A model generated the notes under the pieces. The model was not told the DNA's origin, searched no databases, and saw only the letters and a program-made list of their open reading frames with translations. A program made the translations under genes and the position numbers. Below, one piece after another: positions 18,046 through 26,210 of a stretch of 52,453 nucleotides of DNA. The DNA is from DASZXJ01 sp035545895 (GTDB lineage Bacteria; Planctomycetota; Phycisphaerae; Tepidisphaerales; Tepidisphaeraceae), in contig DASZXJ010000027.1 of assembly GCA_035545895.1 (NCBI GenBank), positions 1-52,453 of the forward strand, read 5' to 3'. Positions within the stretch are counted from its first letter, which is position 1. Each line of letters starts with the position of its first letter.

Positions 18046-18102
18046 GCGATGCTGCGGCACCGGCGATTTTCTTTGAACCGTGGCTGACCAGATGAGTTGA
18101 TT

Positions 18103-18687
18103 GTGAACGTGAAGGAACATCCCGATTACGGCCGGCTCTTGGCTGCGATGAAGCTCGCAGTTGCTCGGGTGCATCCCTGGGTGGGCACGATCTATCGTTC
18201 GGCTCCCCCGAAGTGGGCGGCCGGGCGGGACCTGCTCGCTGGAGTCGGCAGCATGAAATCGGGCGCGCGGTTTAACGCGCCGGGCAGCTTCCCGGCTGTA
18301 TACGGCAGTACGACACCGGAACTGGCGATGATCGAATCGCTCGCATATCAGCGACGCGCCGGCTTGCCAATAGAACATGCGCTTCCGCTGGTCTTCAAAG
18401 CGATCTCGGTTCAAGTCGATCGGCTATTGGATCTCACGGATGCTACGGTGCTAACGGATCTGGCCGTAACACTCGACCAACTTCGGGTTGAGGCGTGGTG
18501 GCTGGCTCGGGCCTGCGGTGAGGAATCCTTGACACAGGTAATCGGCCGGACTGCGCACGCTTGCGGCGTCCAAGCACTCTTAACCGATTCGGCCCACACA
18601 TTGGATCATGGACACAACATCATCGTATTACCGGACCACCTGCCCGCTAGTAAGCTAAAGGTGCTCCGGGGTTCCGCGAAGAAGTAA
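18103..18687 (+). CDS. RES-domain toxin
   Basis: This is a protein of about 194 residues with the RES fold (PF08808). The conserved arginine, glutamate and serine regions are visible in YRSAPPKWAAGRDLLAGVGS, SGARFNAPGSFPAVYGS and TPELAMIESLA. Characterised RES toxins degrade NAD+ with phosphate and stop growth. GTG 18103 is my start; TTG 18097 or ATG 18148 are alternatives because no strong ribosome site is visible. The antitoxin gene lies 97 bases downstream. Most RES/Xre pairs I know have the antitoxin first, so the order is reversed. Confidence 0.88.
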   Translation: MNVKEHPDYGRLLAAMKLAVARVHPWVGTIYRSAPPKWAAGRDLLAGVGSMKSGARFNAPGSFPAVYGSTTPELAMIESLAYQRRAGLPIEHALPLVFKAISVQVDRLLDLTDATVLTDLAVTLDQLRVEAWWLARACGEESLTQVIGRTAHACGVQALLTDSAHTLDHGHNIIVLPDHLPASKLKVLRGSAKK

Positions 18688-18712
18688 GAAAAATCGCCGA
18701 TAGTATCCTAGT

Positions 18713-18726
18713 ACGCAATTTTGCGT
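18713..18726. promoter_or_regulatory. Palindromic operator candidate before the Xre antitoxin
   Basis: ACGCAA, TT, TTGCGT forms a perfect 6-bp-arm palindrome between the toxin stop and the antitoxin start. A TTGACT sequence follows at 18737-18742, so the site would sit just upstream of a possible -35 box. Autoregulation by the Xre antitoxin is the natural reading. The -10 box is not clear. Confidence 0.45.
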
Positions 18727-18784
18727 GTAATTTCTCTTGACTTTTTGCGCTATGTCGGGAAAGATGATTTAAGAGGTAGCGATC

Positions 18785-19177
18785 ATGGCAACGGCAACCA
18801 AGCATCCCCGCCCTCACGTGAAGGCGGGCAAACTGGCCCGCAATCAGCCCAGCACCGCTGGCGAATTGCGGGTGCTCCGGCAGCGGTACGGACTGTCCCA
18901 AGGTCTTCTGGCTCGTCTACTGGACGTGTCTTTGCGCACGGTCTCGGGTATGGAGTCCGGTACAGTCGCGCAGGCGCAGATGCGGCGCAACCTGACTCAA
19001 ATGGGCCGGCTCTGCGAAGCACTGGCCGAAGCGATGGAACCGGGCCACGTTGGCCGCTGGTTGGATGAGCCGAACGATTTGCTCGGCGGCCTCAAGCCGG
19101 TCGAAACCATTGAGCGCGGGCAACTTGATTTGGTTTGGCAAGTCGTCGAAGGATTACGATCAGGCTCGCCGCTGTAG
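18785..19177 (+). CDS. Xre-type antitoxin with MbcA/ParS toxin-binding domain
   Basis: This is a 130-residue antitoxin. Residues 25-75 form a Cro/C1-type helix-turn-helix (LRQRYGLSQGLLARLLDVSLRTVSGMESG). The C-terminal part (about 80-130) matches the MbcA/ParS/Xre toxin-binding domain, with LCEALAEAM, WLDEPNDLLGGLKPVETI and VWQVVEGLRSGSPL. It should neutralise the RES toxin encoded just upstream and repress the locus. A strong hairpin follows the stop. Confidence 0.88.
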   Translation: MATATKHPRPHVKAGKLARNQPSTAGELRVLRQRYGLSQGLLARLLDVSLRTVSGMESGTVAQAQMRRNLTQMGRLCEALAEAMEPGHVGRWLDEPNDLLGGLKPVETIERGQLDLVWQVVEGLRSGSPL

Positions 19178-19217
19178 CGCATGCGGTCAACTCGGCTAGC
19201 CTCTCTCCGATCAAATA

Positions 19218-19249
19218 CGAAGACCCCGCTTCGCTTCGCGGGGTCTTCG
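19218..19249 (+). terminator. Hairpin terminator after the RES/Xre pair
   Basis: CGAAGACCCCGC (218-229 of this kilobase) pairs perfectly with GCGGGGTCTTCG (238-249) around an 8-base loop. The following T tract is short (CTTTCCCTT), so termination may be partial. Direct repeat copy 2 starts three bases later. Confidence 0.7.
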
Positions 19250-19251
19250 CT

Positions 19252-19271
19252 TTCCCTTACTCAGACAGAGC
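19252..19271 (+). repeat. Direct repeat copy 2 (candidate att scar)
   Basis: TTCCCTTACTCAGACAGAGC matches the sequence just downstream of tRNA-fMet (975-994) at 19 of 20 positions, and CGCT precedes both copies with a 2-base offset. The right arm of the tRNA terminator is not repeated here. It may mark the right end of an insertion, or be a chance copy of a tRNA flank from elsewhere in the genome. Confidence 0.5.
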
Positions 19272-19287
19272 GAGAACGAAATTTTTT

Positions 19288-19557
19288 TCAGGGTTCGCGA
19301 CACCTCCTTTCGTATTCCTCGACGTCACGCAACAGATAGCGGACGATTCCATGCCTTCCATGGCCCAAGCAGAATGCCTTTACACCCGCCGCTTCGAGGT
19401 TCCGCCGAACGGTCGTGCGGTCACAATCCCATCGCTCCGACAAGGCCTTGAGTGATACGTATCGTGGTCCACTAGCGACGATCGACGCAGTTGCCACCTG
19501 CTTTCTCGTCGGCGCGGGCTGCTGCACTTCTGCGGTCAACATCTGAACAACCTCCAT
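19288..19557 (-). CDS. Excisionase-like helix-turn-helix protein
   Basis: This is an 89-residue protein whose C-terminal half is a MerR/Xis-type winged helix: VSLKALSERWDCDRTTVRRNLEAAGVKAFCLGHGR and then RYLLRDVEEY. Proteins of this size next to integrated elements often act as directionality factors or small regulators. The first 30 residues look unstructured. A good promoter lies at 19614-19642. A start at 19542 is possible. The cognate integrase would be the dead copy at 17.8 kb or the live one at 1.1 kb. Confidence 0.7.
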   Translation of the reverse strand: MEVVQMLTAEVQQPAPTRKQVATASIVASGPRYVSLKALSERWDCDRTTVRRNLEAAGVKAFCLGHGRHGIVRYLLRDVEEYERRCREP

Positions 19558-19613
19558 GGAGCTTTCGCATCGTCATGCGATCCTCTCCAATCGATACCTG
19601 ACAAACTGCTAAC

Positions 19614-19642
19614 ATCGTAAGGCTTGGTATTGATAAAGTCAA
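19614..19642 (-). promoter_or_regulatory. Promoter of the excisionase-like gene
   Basis: Read on the minus strand, TTGACT (19642-19637) and TACGAT (19619-19614) are separated by exactly 17 bases. The expected transcript start is about 50 bases before the ATG. An imperfect inverted repeat, GGTATTGA with TCAATAATACC, overlaps the -35 region and could be an operator. Confidence 0.55.
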
Positions 19643-19816
19643 TAATACCTTTCATTTCGCATGAACGGACCCACAGGCGTGCGTGTGTCGGTCATTCCCC
19701 TTGAGTCCCGCGGTTGCGTAACGGATGAAGGCGCCTATCACAGCTAAGGTATTCATATGACTTTGTTGATTCGTTTAATGACTTGCATACCAATTGCTCA
19801 CGAGTAAAATGGAATC

Positions 19817-20053
19817 ATGGCAAAAGGAAAAGCGATCGAAAAGGCGGCGACCAAGCCCAAGACGGTGCAGCGTACTTACCGCTTCGACACGAAGCTCTTC
19901 GATGCGTTTGAAGAAGATTGCGCTCGCCACCTGTCCAATCCCAAGCGGGTCATTGAAGCGATGATCCTGCATTGGCTGGACGCCAGTGTCGAAACGCGCA
20001 CTGCTATGGCAAAGAAACATCGAGAGAAAGTCGGTATGTCACGCGACGAATAA
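19817..20053 (+). CDS. Small ribbon-helix-helix-like protein
   Basis: This is a 78-residue basic protein. A Lys-rich N-terminus precedes TVQRTYRFDTKLFDAFEEDCARHLSNPKRVIEAMILHWL, which fits a beta strand plus two helices as in ribbon-helix-helix DNA-binding proteins. It could be a relaxosome accessory, partition or regulatory protein for the conjugation cluster 470 bases downstream. The family call is tentative. The 260 bases upstream hold no gene. Confidence 0.6.
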   Translation: MAKGKAIEKAATKPKTVQRTYRFDTKLFDAFEEDCARHLSNPKRVIEAMILHWLDASVETRTAMAKKHREKVGMSRDE

Positions 20054-20520
20054 GACTGCCACTATTCTTCTTGTTCGGCCCCGCCCTCAAATATCGATTG
20101 GGAAATCGGCCTACATCGCGTGAATCGAGCGAAGGGTGACTTGATCCAAAGTATCAAAAGGGCCCATGAAATTGGCCTCTTTGATGCAATCGATCAAGTC
20201 GACACATTCAATCGTCGCGTGGAACTCATTCGATCATTCGTAAATTCCGTGTCATCCTCCCATATATACGGCGAGACAACTCACCCAATTCTCTAGTCGC
20301 GAAGCTCCTCCAACTCTTTGAGCCGCAAGTCATTACTGAATCGCCGTGAGGCGCAGTCCTTTCGATTCAGTATCGTCGGTCGCCTCGCACTCCCATCCCG
20401 AACATTCTGCGAACTTTGTGCTTGACTTCGTGTTCGGGCGTTGTATGGTATGAGCTATACCAACCATGACAATGATGCGGATCGGGTGATCCGGTGTCAT
20501 GGCGGAACAGGAGTCCTCCC
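20054..20520 (+). other. Intergenic region before trbC with one weak short frame
   Basis: There is no clear gene here. One frame is open from the previous stop to TAG at 20294-20296. From GTG 20120 it would encode 58 residues (VNRAKGDLIQSIKRAHEIGL and onward), helical in character. Without an ATG or ribosome site I give it low weight. A promoter for the trb operon should lie in this stretch. Gene trbB, which normally precedes trbC, is absent here and found inverted at 37.1 kb. Confidence 0.3.
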
Positions 20521-20853
20521 ATGAACCTCAATCGACGTTCGGTTACATCGCGGGCCATCGCTGGCATTCTCGTGCTTCTGGCAGTTCCCCATAGCGCCTT
20601 CGCGGCTGGCGCCGGAGGTGAGGCGATGCCTTGGGAAGCGCCGCTGAATCGCGTGCTCACCAGTTTCACCGGGCCGGTGGCACAGGCGCTTTGCATCCTT
20701 GCAATTGTAGCGCTGGGGTTCGGCTTCGCCTTCAGCGAAGGCGGCGGAACCCTGCGGCGCATCCTCGGCGTGCTGCTTGGCGTGAGCATCGCCGTGACGG
20801 CAACGACCTTCGGTGTGCAGTTCTTCGGATTCGACGGCGGCGCGGGGTTCTAA
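20521..20853 (+). CDS. trbC: TrbC/VirB2-type conjugative pilin
   Basis: This is a 110-residue prepilin. A signal sequence (about 8-30, ending AFAAG) is followed by two hydrophobic helices (about 48-70 and 78-100) separated by a short polar EGGG turn, the layout of TrbC/VirB2. The mature pilin would be processed and assembled by the Trb type IV secretion system. ATG 20521 is supported by AGGAG about eight bases upstream; an upstream in-frame ATG at 20494 is less likely. It is the first gene of the plus-strand trb run. Confidence 0.88.
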   Translation: MNLNRRSVTSRAIAGILVLLAVPHSAFAAGAGGEAMPWEAPLNRVLTSFTGPVAQALCILAIVALGFGFAFSEGGGTLRRILGVLLGVSIAVTATTFGVQFFGFDGGAGF

Positions 20854-20859
20854 CCAGCC

Positions 20860-21141
20860 ATGAGCAAGAGTAACGACCACGACGACGAGATTGAGGGCTA
20901 CGAAGTGCCCTTACATCTGGCCCTCACCCAGCCGGTTCTATTCGCCGGAACACCCCGGGCGATCGGCATCCTCAACGTAACGCTCGCGTTGGCGCTGGGA
21001 ATGGGGCTGCGTGTCTGGTGGCTCGCACTTCCGCTCGGCTTGTTCATGCACAGCGCCGCCGTCTGGTTGACGAAACGCGATTTCGACTGGTTCGACGTGT
21101 TGCGGGTCCATCTGCGTCAACCGACTCACCTGGACTCGTGA
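20860..21141 (+). CDS. trbD: TrbD/VirB3-type inner-membrane protein
   Basis: This is a 93-residue protein. A polar N-terminus precedes EVPLHLALTQPVLFAGTPR, the typical TrbD/VirB3 opening, then two membrane segments (about 40-60 and 62-76) and a basic tail (KRDFDWFDVLRVHLRQP). It sits six bases after trbC and 12 before trbE and works with TrbE at the inner membrane. Confidence 0.88.
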   Translation: MSKSNDHDDEIEGYEVPLHLALTQPVLFAGTPRAIGILNVTLALALGMGLRVWWLALPLGLFMHSAAVWLTKRDFDWFDVLRVHLRQPTHLDS

Positions 21142-21153
21142 AGGGAAACGACA

Positions 21154-23643
21154 ATGTGGAACCTCGGTGAATACCGCAAACACGCTCAGCGTTTGGCTGA
21201 CCACTTGCCGTGGGCGGCACTGGTCGCACCGGGTGTCGTGCTAAACAAGGACGGCAGCCTCCAGCGAACGGTTGCCTTCCGCGGGCCGGACCTGGAAAGC
21301 AGCACACCCCACGAACTGGTTGCCGCCCGCGCACGGATGAACAACGCGCTGCGCCGTTTCGGGTCGCGGTGGTGTCTCCACGTTGAAGCGTGTCGTCGCA
21401 AAGCCCTCAGTTATCCCAACAGTTCGTTCCCGAACCCTGCGGCGAAACTGATCGACGATGAGCGGCGGGCCATGTTCGGCGGCGACGAGAGCGGATTTGA
21501 ATCCGAATACCACTTGACCCTGACCTATCTCCCGCCAGACGAACAGGCCAGCCGCATTGCCGACCTGCTTGTCGAGCGTGGCGGAGTCATTCGTCGTGGT
21601 GCAGATTACGCTGCTTACCTCGAAGGTTTCGTCGGTCAAGTCCAGCAGATCGTCAACCTGCTTCGCGGCTTCATGCCGGAAGTGCGGATGCTGGATGATG
21701 GGGAAACTCTGACCTACCTGCACGGCTGCGTCTCGGATCGCCGTATTCGCGTCGCCGTGCCGGATGCGCCGTTTTATCTGGATGAGTTGCTGACGGACCG
21801 CCCGTTCACGGGCGGACTGAGCCCGCGCCTTGGCTCGCTCCATCTTAAGACGATCGGCATCCGCGCCTTCATCGGTCGGACACTTCCCTGCCTGCTCGAC
21901 GCTCTCAACGAACTGCCGATCGAATACCGCTGGGTGGCGCGATGGCTGCCGATGGACAAGACGGATGCGACAAACCACTTGGGCAAGTTGCGCCGACAGT
22001 GGTTCGCCAAGCGTAAGGGCGTCTGGTCGCTGCTCAAGGAAGCGATCACCAAGCAGGAAAGCGCCCTGGAAGACAGTGACAGCCTGAACAAGGCGCAGGA
22101 CGTGGATGATGCCTTGCAGGAACTCGGCGGCGATCACTGCTCCTTCGGCCAATTGACTCTGACGGTGACTGTGAGCGACGCGAATGAATACGCCGCTACT
22201 GAAAAGGCGCGGCTGGCCCAACAGGTTATCGACTCGACCGGCATCGTCTCGGAAATCGAGGACTTCAACGCCGTTCAAGCTTGGCTCGGTAGCCTGCCGG
22301 GTCACGCTTATGCCAATGTGCGCCGACCCGTCGTATCGAGCCTAAACCTGTGCGATTTGATCCCGCTTTCCTCGGTCTGGTCCGGTGCCGCGTGGAATCG
22401 GCATTTGAATGGACCCGCGCTGATCCAGACCCGCACACACGGCTCGACTCCGTTTCGCCTGTCCCTGCATCAAGGGGACGTCGGGCACACACTGCTCGCG
22501 GGTCCGACCGGCGCGGGAAAGAGCACATTGCTGAATCTTATTACCAGTCAATGGTTGCGATATCCGAACGGCCGCGTCTATATCTTCGACAAGGGTGGAA
22601 GTTGCCGGGCCGTCACGCTGGCGATGGGCGGGGACCATTACGACATCGGCGGCGACAACGCTCGGATCTGCTTCCAGCCGCTGGCCGGAATCGAGAATGA
22701 CGCCGAAGTCGCCTGGGCAACCGAATGGGCGGGCGACTTACTCAAGCGCGAAGGCGTTGACCTGACGCCTGCGGTCAAGCAGGAACTTTGGTCGGCACTG
22801 TCGAACCTTCGCTCGATGCCCGCGCGCCAGCGAACGCTCAGTACGCTGCACAACCTGGTCCAAGACCCGCAGGTCCGCCAAGCGCTGCGGCACTACACGC
22901 TGGATGGCCCGTGGGGACAGCTCCTCGATGCCGATCATGACACGCTCACCGATGGCTCGCGTTGGCAGGCGTTTGAGATGCAGCACTTAATGCAAACGCG
23001 CGCCGCGGTTGTGCCGGTGCTCACGTATCTATTCCATCGCCTGGAGAAGCGTTTCGACGGCAGCCCGACGTTGATTGTCCTAGATGAAGCGTGGCTTTAC
23101 CTGACCGAATCGTACTTCGCCGCCAAGGTGCGGGAGTGGCTCAAGGTTTTGCGCAAGCAGAACGTCACCGTCGTCTTCGCCACACAGAGCCTCTCTGACA
23201 TCGCCGACAGCCCGATCGCGCCGGCGATCGTGGAGAATTGCCTGACCCGCGTTTTCCTGCCGAACGCCGCGGCGATGGAAGAGCGCACGCGGCGCATCTA
23301 CGAGTCGTTTGGTTTGAACGACCGCCAATTGGCAATCGTCCAGCAGGCGATCCCCAAGCGCGACTACTACTACCAGAGTCGCGAGGGCAATCGACTCTTT
23401 GAGTTGGGCCTGGGTCCAATCCAGCTTGCGCTCTGCGCTGCCGGTACGCCGGAAGACCTTGCGCGGATCGACCGCGTGCTGGCGGCTTTCGGAACTGACA
23501 ATTTCGCCGGGCACTACTTCGACGCACTGGAGCTACGCAATGGTGCGATCGATCAAGCTTTCTCGCAATTTCAACAAGACGAAAGGAAACAACATGCACA
23601 CGACACGAATTCAACAGCCGTCGCCGAAGCGTCGGTTGCGTAG
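21154..23643 (+). CDS. trbE: TrbE/VirB4 conjugation ATPase
   Basis: This is an 829-residue, full-length VirB4-family ATPase that energises pilus assembly and DNA transfer at the cytoplasmic face of the Trb channel. The N-terminal CagE/TrbE region covers about 1-400. The Walker A motif GPTGAGKST lies at 450-458, and Walker B PTLIVLDEAWLYL at about 637-649. The VFATQSLSDI sensor motif is also visible. The C-terminus overlaps the start of trbJ by 50 bases. No frame break is seen. Confidence 0.95.
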   Translation: MWNLGEYRKHAQRLADHLPWAALVAPGVVLNKDGSLQRTVAFRGPDLESSTPHELVAARARMNNALRRFGSRWCLHVEACRRKALSYPNSSFPNPAAKLIDDERRAMFGGDESGFESEYHLTLTYLPPDEQASRIADLLVERGGVIRRGADYAAYLEGFVGQVQQIVNLLRGFMPEVRMLDDGETLTYLHGCVSDRRIRVAVPDAPFYLDELLTDRPFTGGLSPRLGSLHLKTIGIRAFIGRTLPCLLDALNELPIEYRWVARWLPMDKTDATNHLGKLRRQWFAKRKGVWSLLKEAITKQESALEDSDSLNKAQDVDDALQELGGDHCSFGQLTLTVTVSDANEYAATEKARLAQQVIDSTGIVSEIEDFNAVQAWLGSLPGHAYANVRRPVVSSLNLCDLIPLSSVWSGAAWNRHLNGPALIQTRTHGSTPFRLSLHQGDVGHTLLAGPTGAGKSTLLNLITSQWLRYPNGRVYIFDKGGSCRAVTLAMGGDHYDIGGDNARICFQPLAGIENDAEVAWATEWAGDLLKREGVDLTPAVKQELWSALSNLRSMPARQRTLSTLHNLVQDPQVRQALRHYTLDGPWGQLLDADHDTLTDGSRWQAFEMQHLMQTRAAVVPVLTYLFHRLEKRFDGSPTLIVLDEAWLYLTESYFAAKVREWLKVLRKQNVTVVFATQSLSDIADSPIAPAIVENCLTRVFLPNAAAMEERTRRIYESFGLNDRQLAIVQQAIPKRDYYYQSREGNRLFELGLGPIQLALCAAGTPEDLARIDRVLAAFGTDNFAGHYFDALELRNGAIDQAFSQFQQDERKQHAHDTNSTAVAEASVA

Positions 23644-24358
23644 AACGCTGCTGGTCAGTACGGCCGTCGCGGCATTGACGCTCGCTATTCTGCCTCGTCC
23701 CGCGCTGGCATTATTCGGGTTCGACATCATCTTTGATCCGACCAACTTCGTTCAGAATGTGAAGCAAGTCGCGCAGCTCGTCCAGCAGATTGCCAAATTC
23801 AAGCAGCAGATCGACAACGAGTTGAAGATGCTGGCGCACCTGGGCATCAGCGAGTTGTCCGGCATGACAAAAGCGGTGCAGCGCGTCGAGCAGGTCCTGC
23901 TCGACAGCGGCGAGTACGCGAATCCGAATCCGGCGGGTGATCTCACTTCACGCTATCCCACGGACTTCGCGAATGCCCCGCGCGATGTGATTGAGCATCT
24001 GCAACCGGCGTGGAATGACATCTATCGACAGGCGTTGGCGGAAAACCGCGGCGTCCAGAATCAGGTCTACAGCGATATGGATGCGACTAGCGATCGCGTA
24101 ACTGCGCTCGTTGAAGCATCGAACATCGCCGAAGGTGTCACCAGCGCCGTTCAGGCCCACAACGAATTGCTCGCTGAAGCATCGACGGAGCTATCCAAGC
24201 TCCAAATGCTCAAAGTCACGCGCGCGCGATTGAAAACGGAGCGTTTGGCCCGCGATCAATCCGATCTCGCCTATCGCCGCGCGCGGCGCGATGCCGTGAT
24301 GCAGGATGCGGATGCGCCGGGAGATACAGCGCCCATTGAATTGCCGTTCGGAAACTGA
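23594..24358 (+). CDS. trbJ: TrbJ-type conjugation protein, first copy
   Basis: This is a 254-residue exported protein of the TrbJ/VirB5 class (minor pilus or tip component). ATG 23594 has AAAGGA upstream and gives a signal peptide with a basic start and an LPRPALA cleavage region. The mature N-terminus FDIIFDPTNFVQNVKQVAQLVQQIAKFKQQI is typical. Long helices follow (about 200-245). It overlaps the 3-prime end of trbE. A second, diverged copy follows 32 bases downstream. Confidence 0.85.
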   Translation: MHTTRIQQPSPKRRLRRTLLVSTAVAALTLAILPRPALALFGFDIIFDPTNFVQNVKQVAQLVQQIAKFKQQIDNELKMLAHLGISELSGMTKAVQRVEQVLLDSGEYANPNPAGDLTSRYPTDFANAPRDVIEHLQPAWNDIYRQALAENRGVQNQVYSDMDATSDRVTALVEASNIAEGVTSAVQAHNELLAEASTELSKLQMLKVTRARLKTERLARDQSDLAYRRARRDAVMQDADAPGDTAPIELPFGN

Positions 24359-24390
24359 CGCAACGACTAACAACATCCAAGGAGTTCAAC

Positions 24391-25113
24391 ATGAACCGTA
24401 AACGAATGATCGCATGGATTGCGAGTGGCGTCGCTGGGTTGGCGATTGCCGGCACCGCATCAGCCGACATTGTGTTCGATCCTTCAAACTTCGCGCAGAA
24501 CGTCGAACAAGTAGTGCATCAGGTCGAAGTGCTGCGGCAGATGGAGCAGCAGATTCAGAATCAGCTCCAGATGCTCCAGCATTGGGAGTTCACGCGGATC
24601 GGCGATTTGATCGGCGGAATGCAGAAGATCGGACAGGTCTTGAAGGACGCTGGCGATATTTATACGTCCTCGAATCCGGCGGGCCAGCTCAATGAGCAGT
24701 ATCCGCCCAACCCGCGCGATTACCAGAACACGACACAGGAGGATTGGATGGTGCAGCGATTGGCCTGGGAGCAGCGTCAGCGCGACTCATTAGCAGAGAA
24801 TCGGACTGCACAGAACCGCGTGTACGGCGAACTCGATCCGACTCGCACGCGCGTCGCTGAATACGTCGAGCACTCCAACGCCGCGCCGGGTGTGACCGCC
24901 GCCGTGCAGGCGAGCAACGAACTGACCGCGACACTGGTCGCGCAGCTTCAGGCGATTCAGGCGATGGAAGTGAGCGACGCCCGCGGCGACGCGGAGCGCG
25001 AAGCGCAGCTTCAGTCAGAAGCGGCCTACCACGAACAGCGCCGGCAAGAGGCCATGCAGGACTGGACCGCCCCGAGCGCTACCGGGCCGATCGCGATGCC
25101 ATTCGGCAATTGA
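24391..25113 (+). CDS. trbJ: TrbJ-type conjugation protein, second copy
   Basis: This is a 240-residue paralogue of the preceding protein. It has a signal peptide (about 1-25, TASA cleavage), then IVFDPSNFAQNVEQVVHQVEVLRQMEQQI and a helical body with ENRTAQNRVYGELD, matching ENRGVQNQVYSDMD in copy one. Both end in a similar PIxxPFGN tail. The tandem layout indicates gene duplication followed by divergence. The two proteins may form a hetero-oligomeric pilus tip. Confidence 0.83.
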   Translation: MNRKRMIAWIASGVAGLAIAGTASADIVFDPSNFAQNVEQVVHQVEVLRQMEQQIQNQLQMLQHWEFTRIGDLIGGMQKIGQVLKDAGDIYTSSNPAGQLNEQYPPNPRDYQNTTQEDWMVQRLAWEQRQRDSLAENRTAQNRVYGELDPTRTRVAEYVEHSNAAPGVTAAVQASNELTATLVAQLQAIQAMEVSDARGDAEREAQLQSEAAYHEQRRQEAMQDWTAPSATGPIAMPFGN

Positions 25114-25149
25114 TGTAAGGAACTGAAGTGCGTTCGGAAAGGGCAAGTC

Positions 25150-26187
25150 ATGCCACTGATCAATGACATCCTTAACCATTACCTCCAGGCGATCAATCAA
25201 GCCTTCGGGTTGATCCTGCCGGATGTGGCGTGGCTGCTGAACGTGCTGATTATTCTGAACGTCGTCGGCTCGGCGCTGGTATGGGCGTTCAGCGACGATG
25301 AAGTGGTCGTTCAACTGGCGCGAAAGATTATCTACATCGGCTTCTTCGCCTGGCTTATCCAAAACTGGCCGATGCTGACGGACATTTTGGCCCGGTCGTT
25401 CATGTTCCTGGGATTCCGCGCCGGCGGGGTCGGCTTCCCGCGCGATTACGTGCTCGATCCGGGCAACATCGCCCTGCGCGGCTTCACCGCCTCCGAGCCG
25501 ATGATGAAGGCAATCGGCGACCTGACCGGGCCGGTTGCCTTTTTCGAGAACTTCATCCAGATCGTGCTATTGTCGATCGCCGTCGCGGCGGTGCTCATCG
25601 CTTTCTTCGTCGTCGCCATCCAAGCGGTGGTGTCGATCCTTACGTTCAAGCTCGGCACGCTGGCGGCGTTCGTTCTCATCCCGTTCGCCACGCTCAAGCC
25701 CACGACCTTCATTGCCGAACGGCCGCTCGGATGGGTGGTCGGCGCCGGCGTGCGCTTAATGATCCTGACGCTTGTCGCGGGTCTGGGTGATGCCCTGTTC
25801 GGACGGATGCAGCTTGATCCCAATACATTGACCGTCCGGCAGGCGTTGGAAGTGGCGCTGGGCGCGATCGTGTTGATGGTCCTTTCCCTTCTGGCGACAC
25901 GGCTGGCCGGCGACTTGGTGGCTGGGAGTCCGACACTCGGCGCCGGCAGCGCAGCCATTGCCGCCGGTGCAACGGCAGCGGTTGGTGTCGGCGCGGGACG
26001 CATCGCGGCGGGCGGCTACCGCGCTGGGCGATCTGCTGTGACGACCGCTGGCGGACAAGCATTGCGGATGGTCCGCGCCGCGGCGGCCATCAAATCCGGC
26101 GGCGCGACGGCCGCAGCCTCGACCGTCGCAAGCGCCTCGCCACCACCGGCGAGTGGCGGACCAAAGGGTGGGAGCACGACGACATAG
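25150..26187 (+). CDS. trbL: TrbL/VirB6-type channel protein
   Basis: This is a 345-residue polytopic inner-membrane protein. Five to six membrane segments lie between residues 20 and 250, followed by an Ala/Gly-rich soluble C-terminal tail (about 260-345) as usual for TrbL. It forms the core of the inner-membrane translocation channel. It is placed between trbJ and trbF in the standard order. Confidence 0.88.
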   Translation: MPLINDILNHYLQAINQAFGLILPDVAWLLNVLIILNVVGSALVWAFSDDEVVVQLARKIIYIGFFAWLIQNWPMLTDILARSFMFLGFRAGGVGFPRDYVLDPGNIALRGFTASEPMMKAIGDLTGPVAFFENFIQIVLLSIAVAAVLIAFFVVAIQAVVSILTFKLGTLAAFVLIPFATLKPTTFIAERPLGWVVGAGVRLMILTLVAGLGDALFGRMQLDPNTLTVRQALEVALGAIVLMVLSLLATRLAGDLVAGSPTLGAGSAAIAAGATAAVGVGAGRIAAGGYRAGRSAVTTAGGQALRMVRAAAAIKSGGATAAASTVASASPPPASGGPKGGSTTT

Positions 26188-26210
26188 GCAACAAGAATGG
26201 AACCAATGAC

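Noticed and set aside
21241..22305. 354-residue minus-strand frame inside trbE
   Set aside because: It is a shadow frame within a fully supported VirB4 gene with intact Walker motifs.
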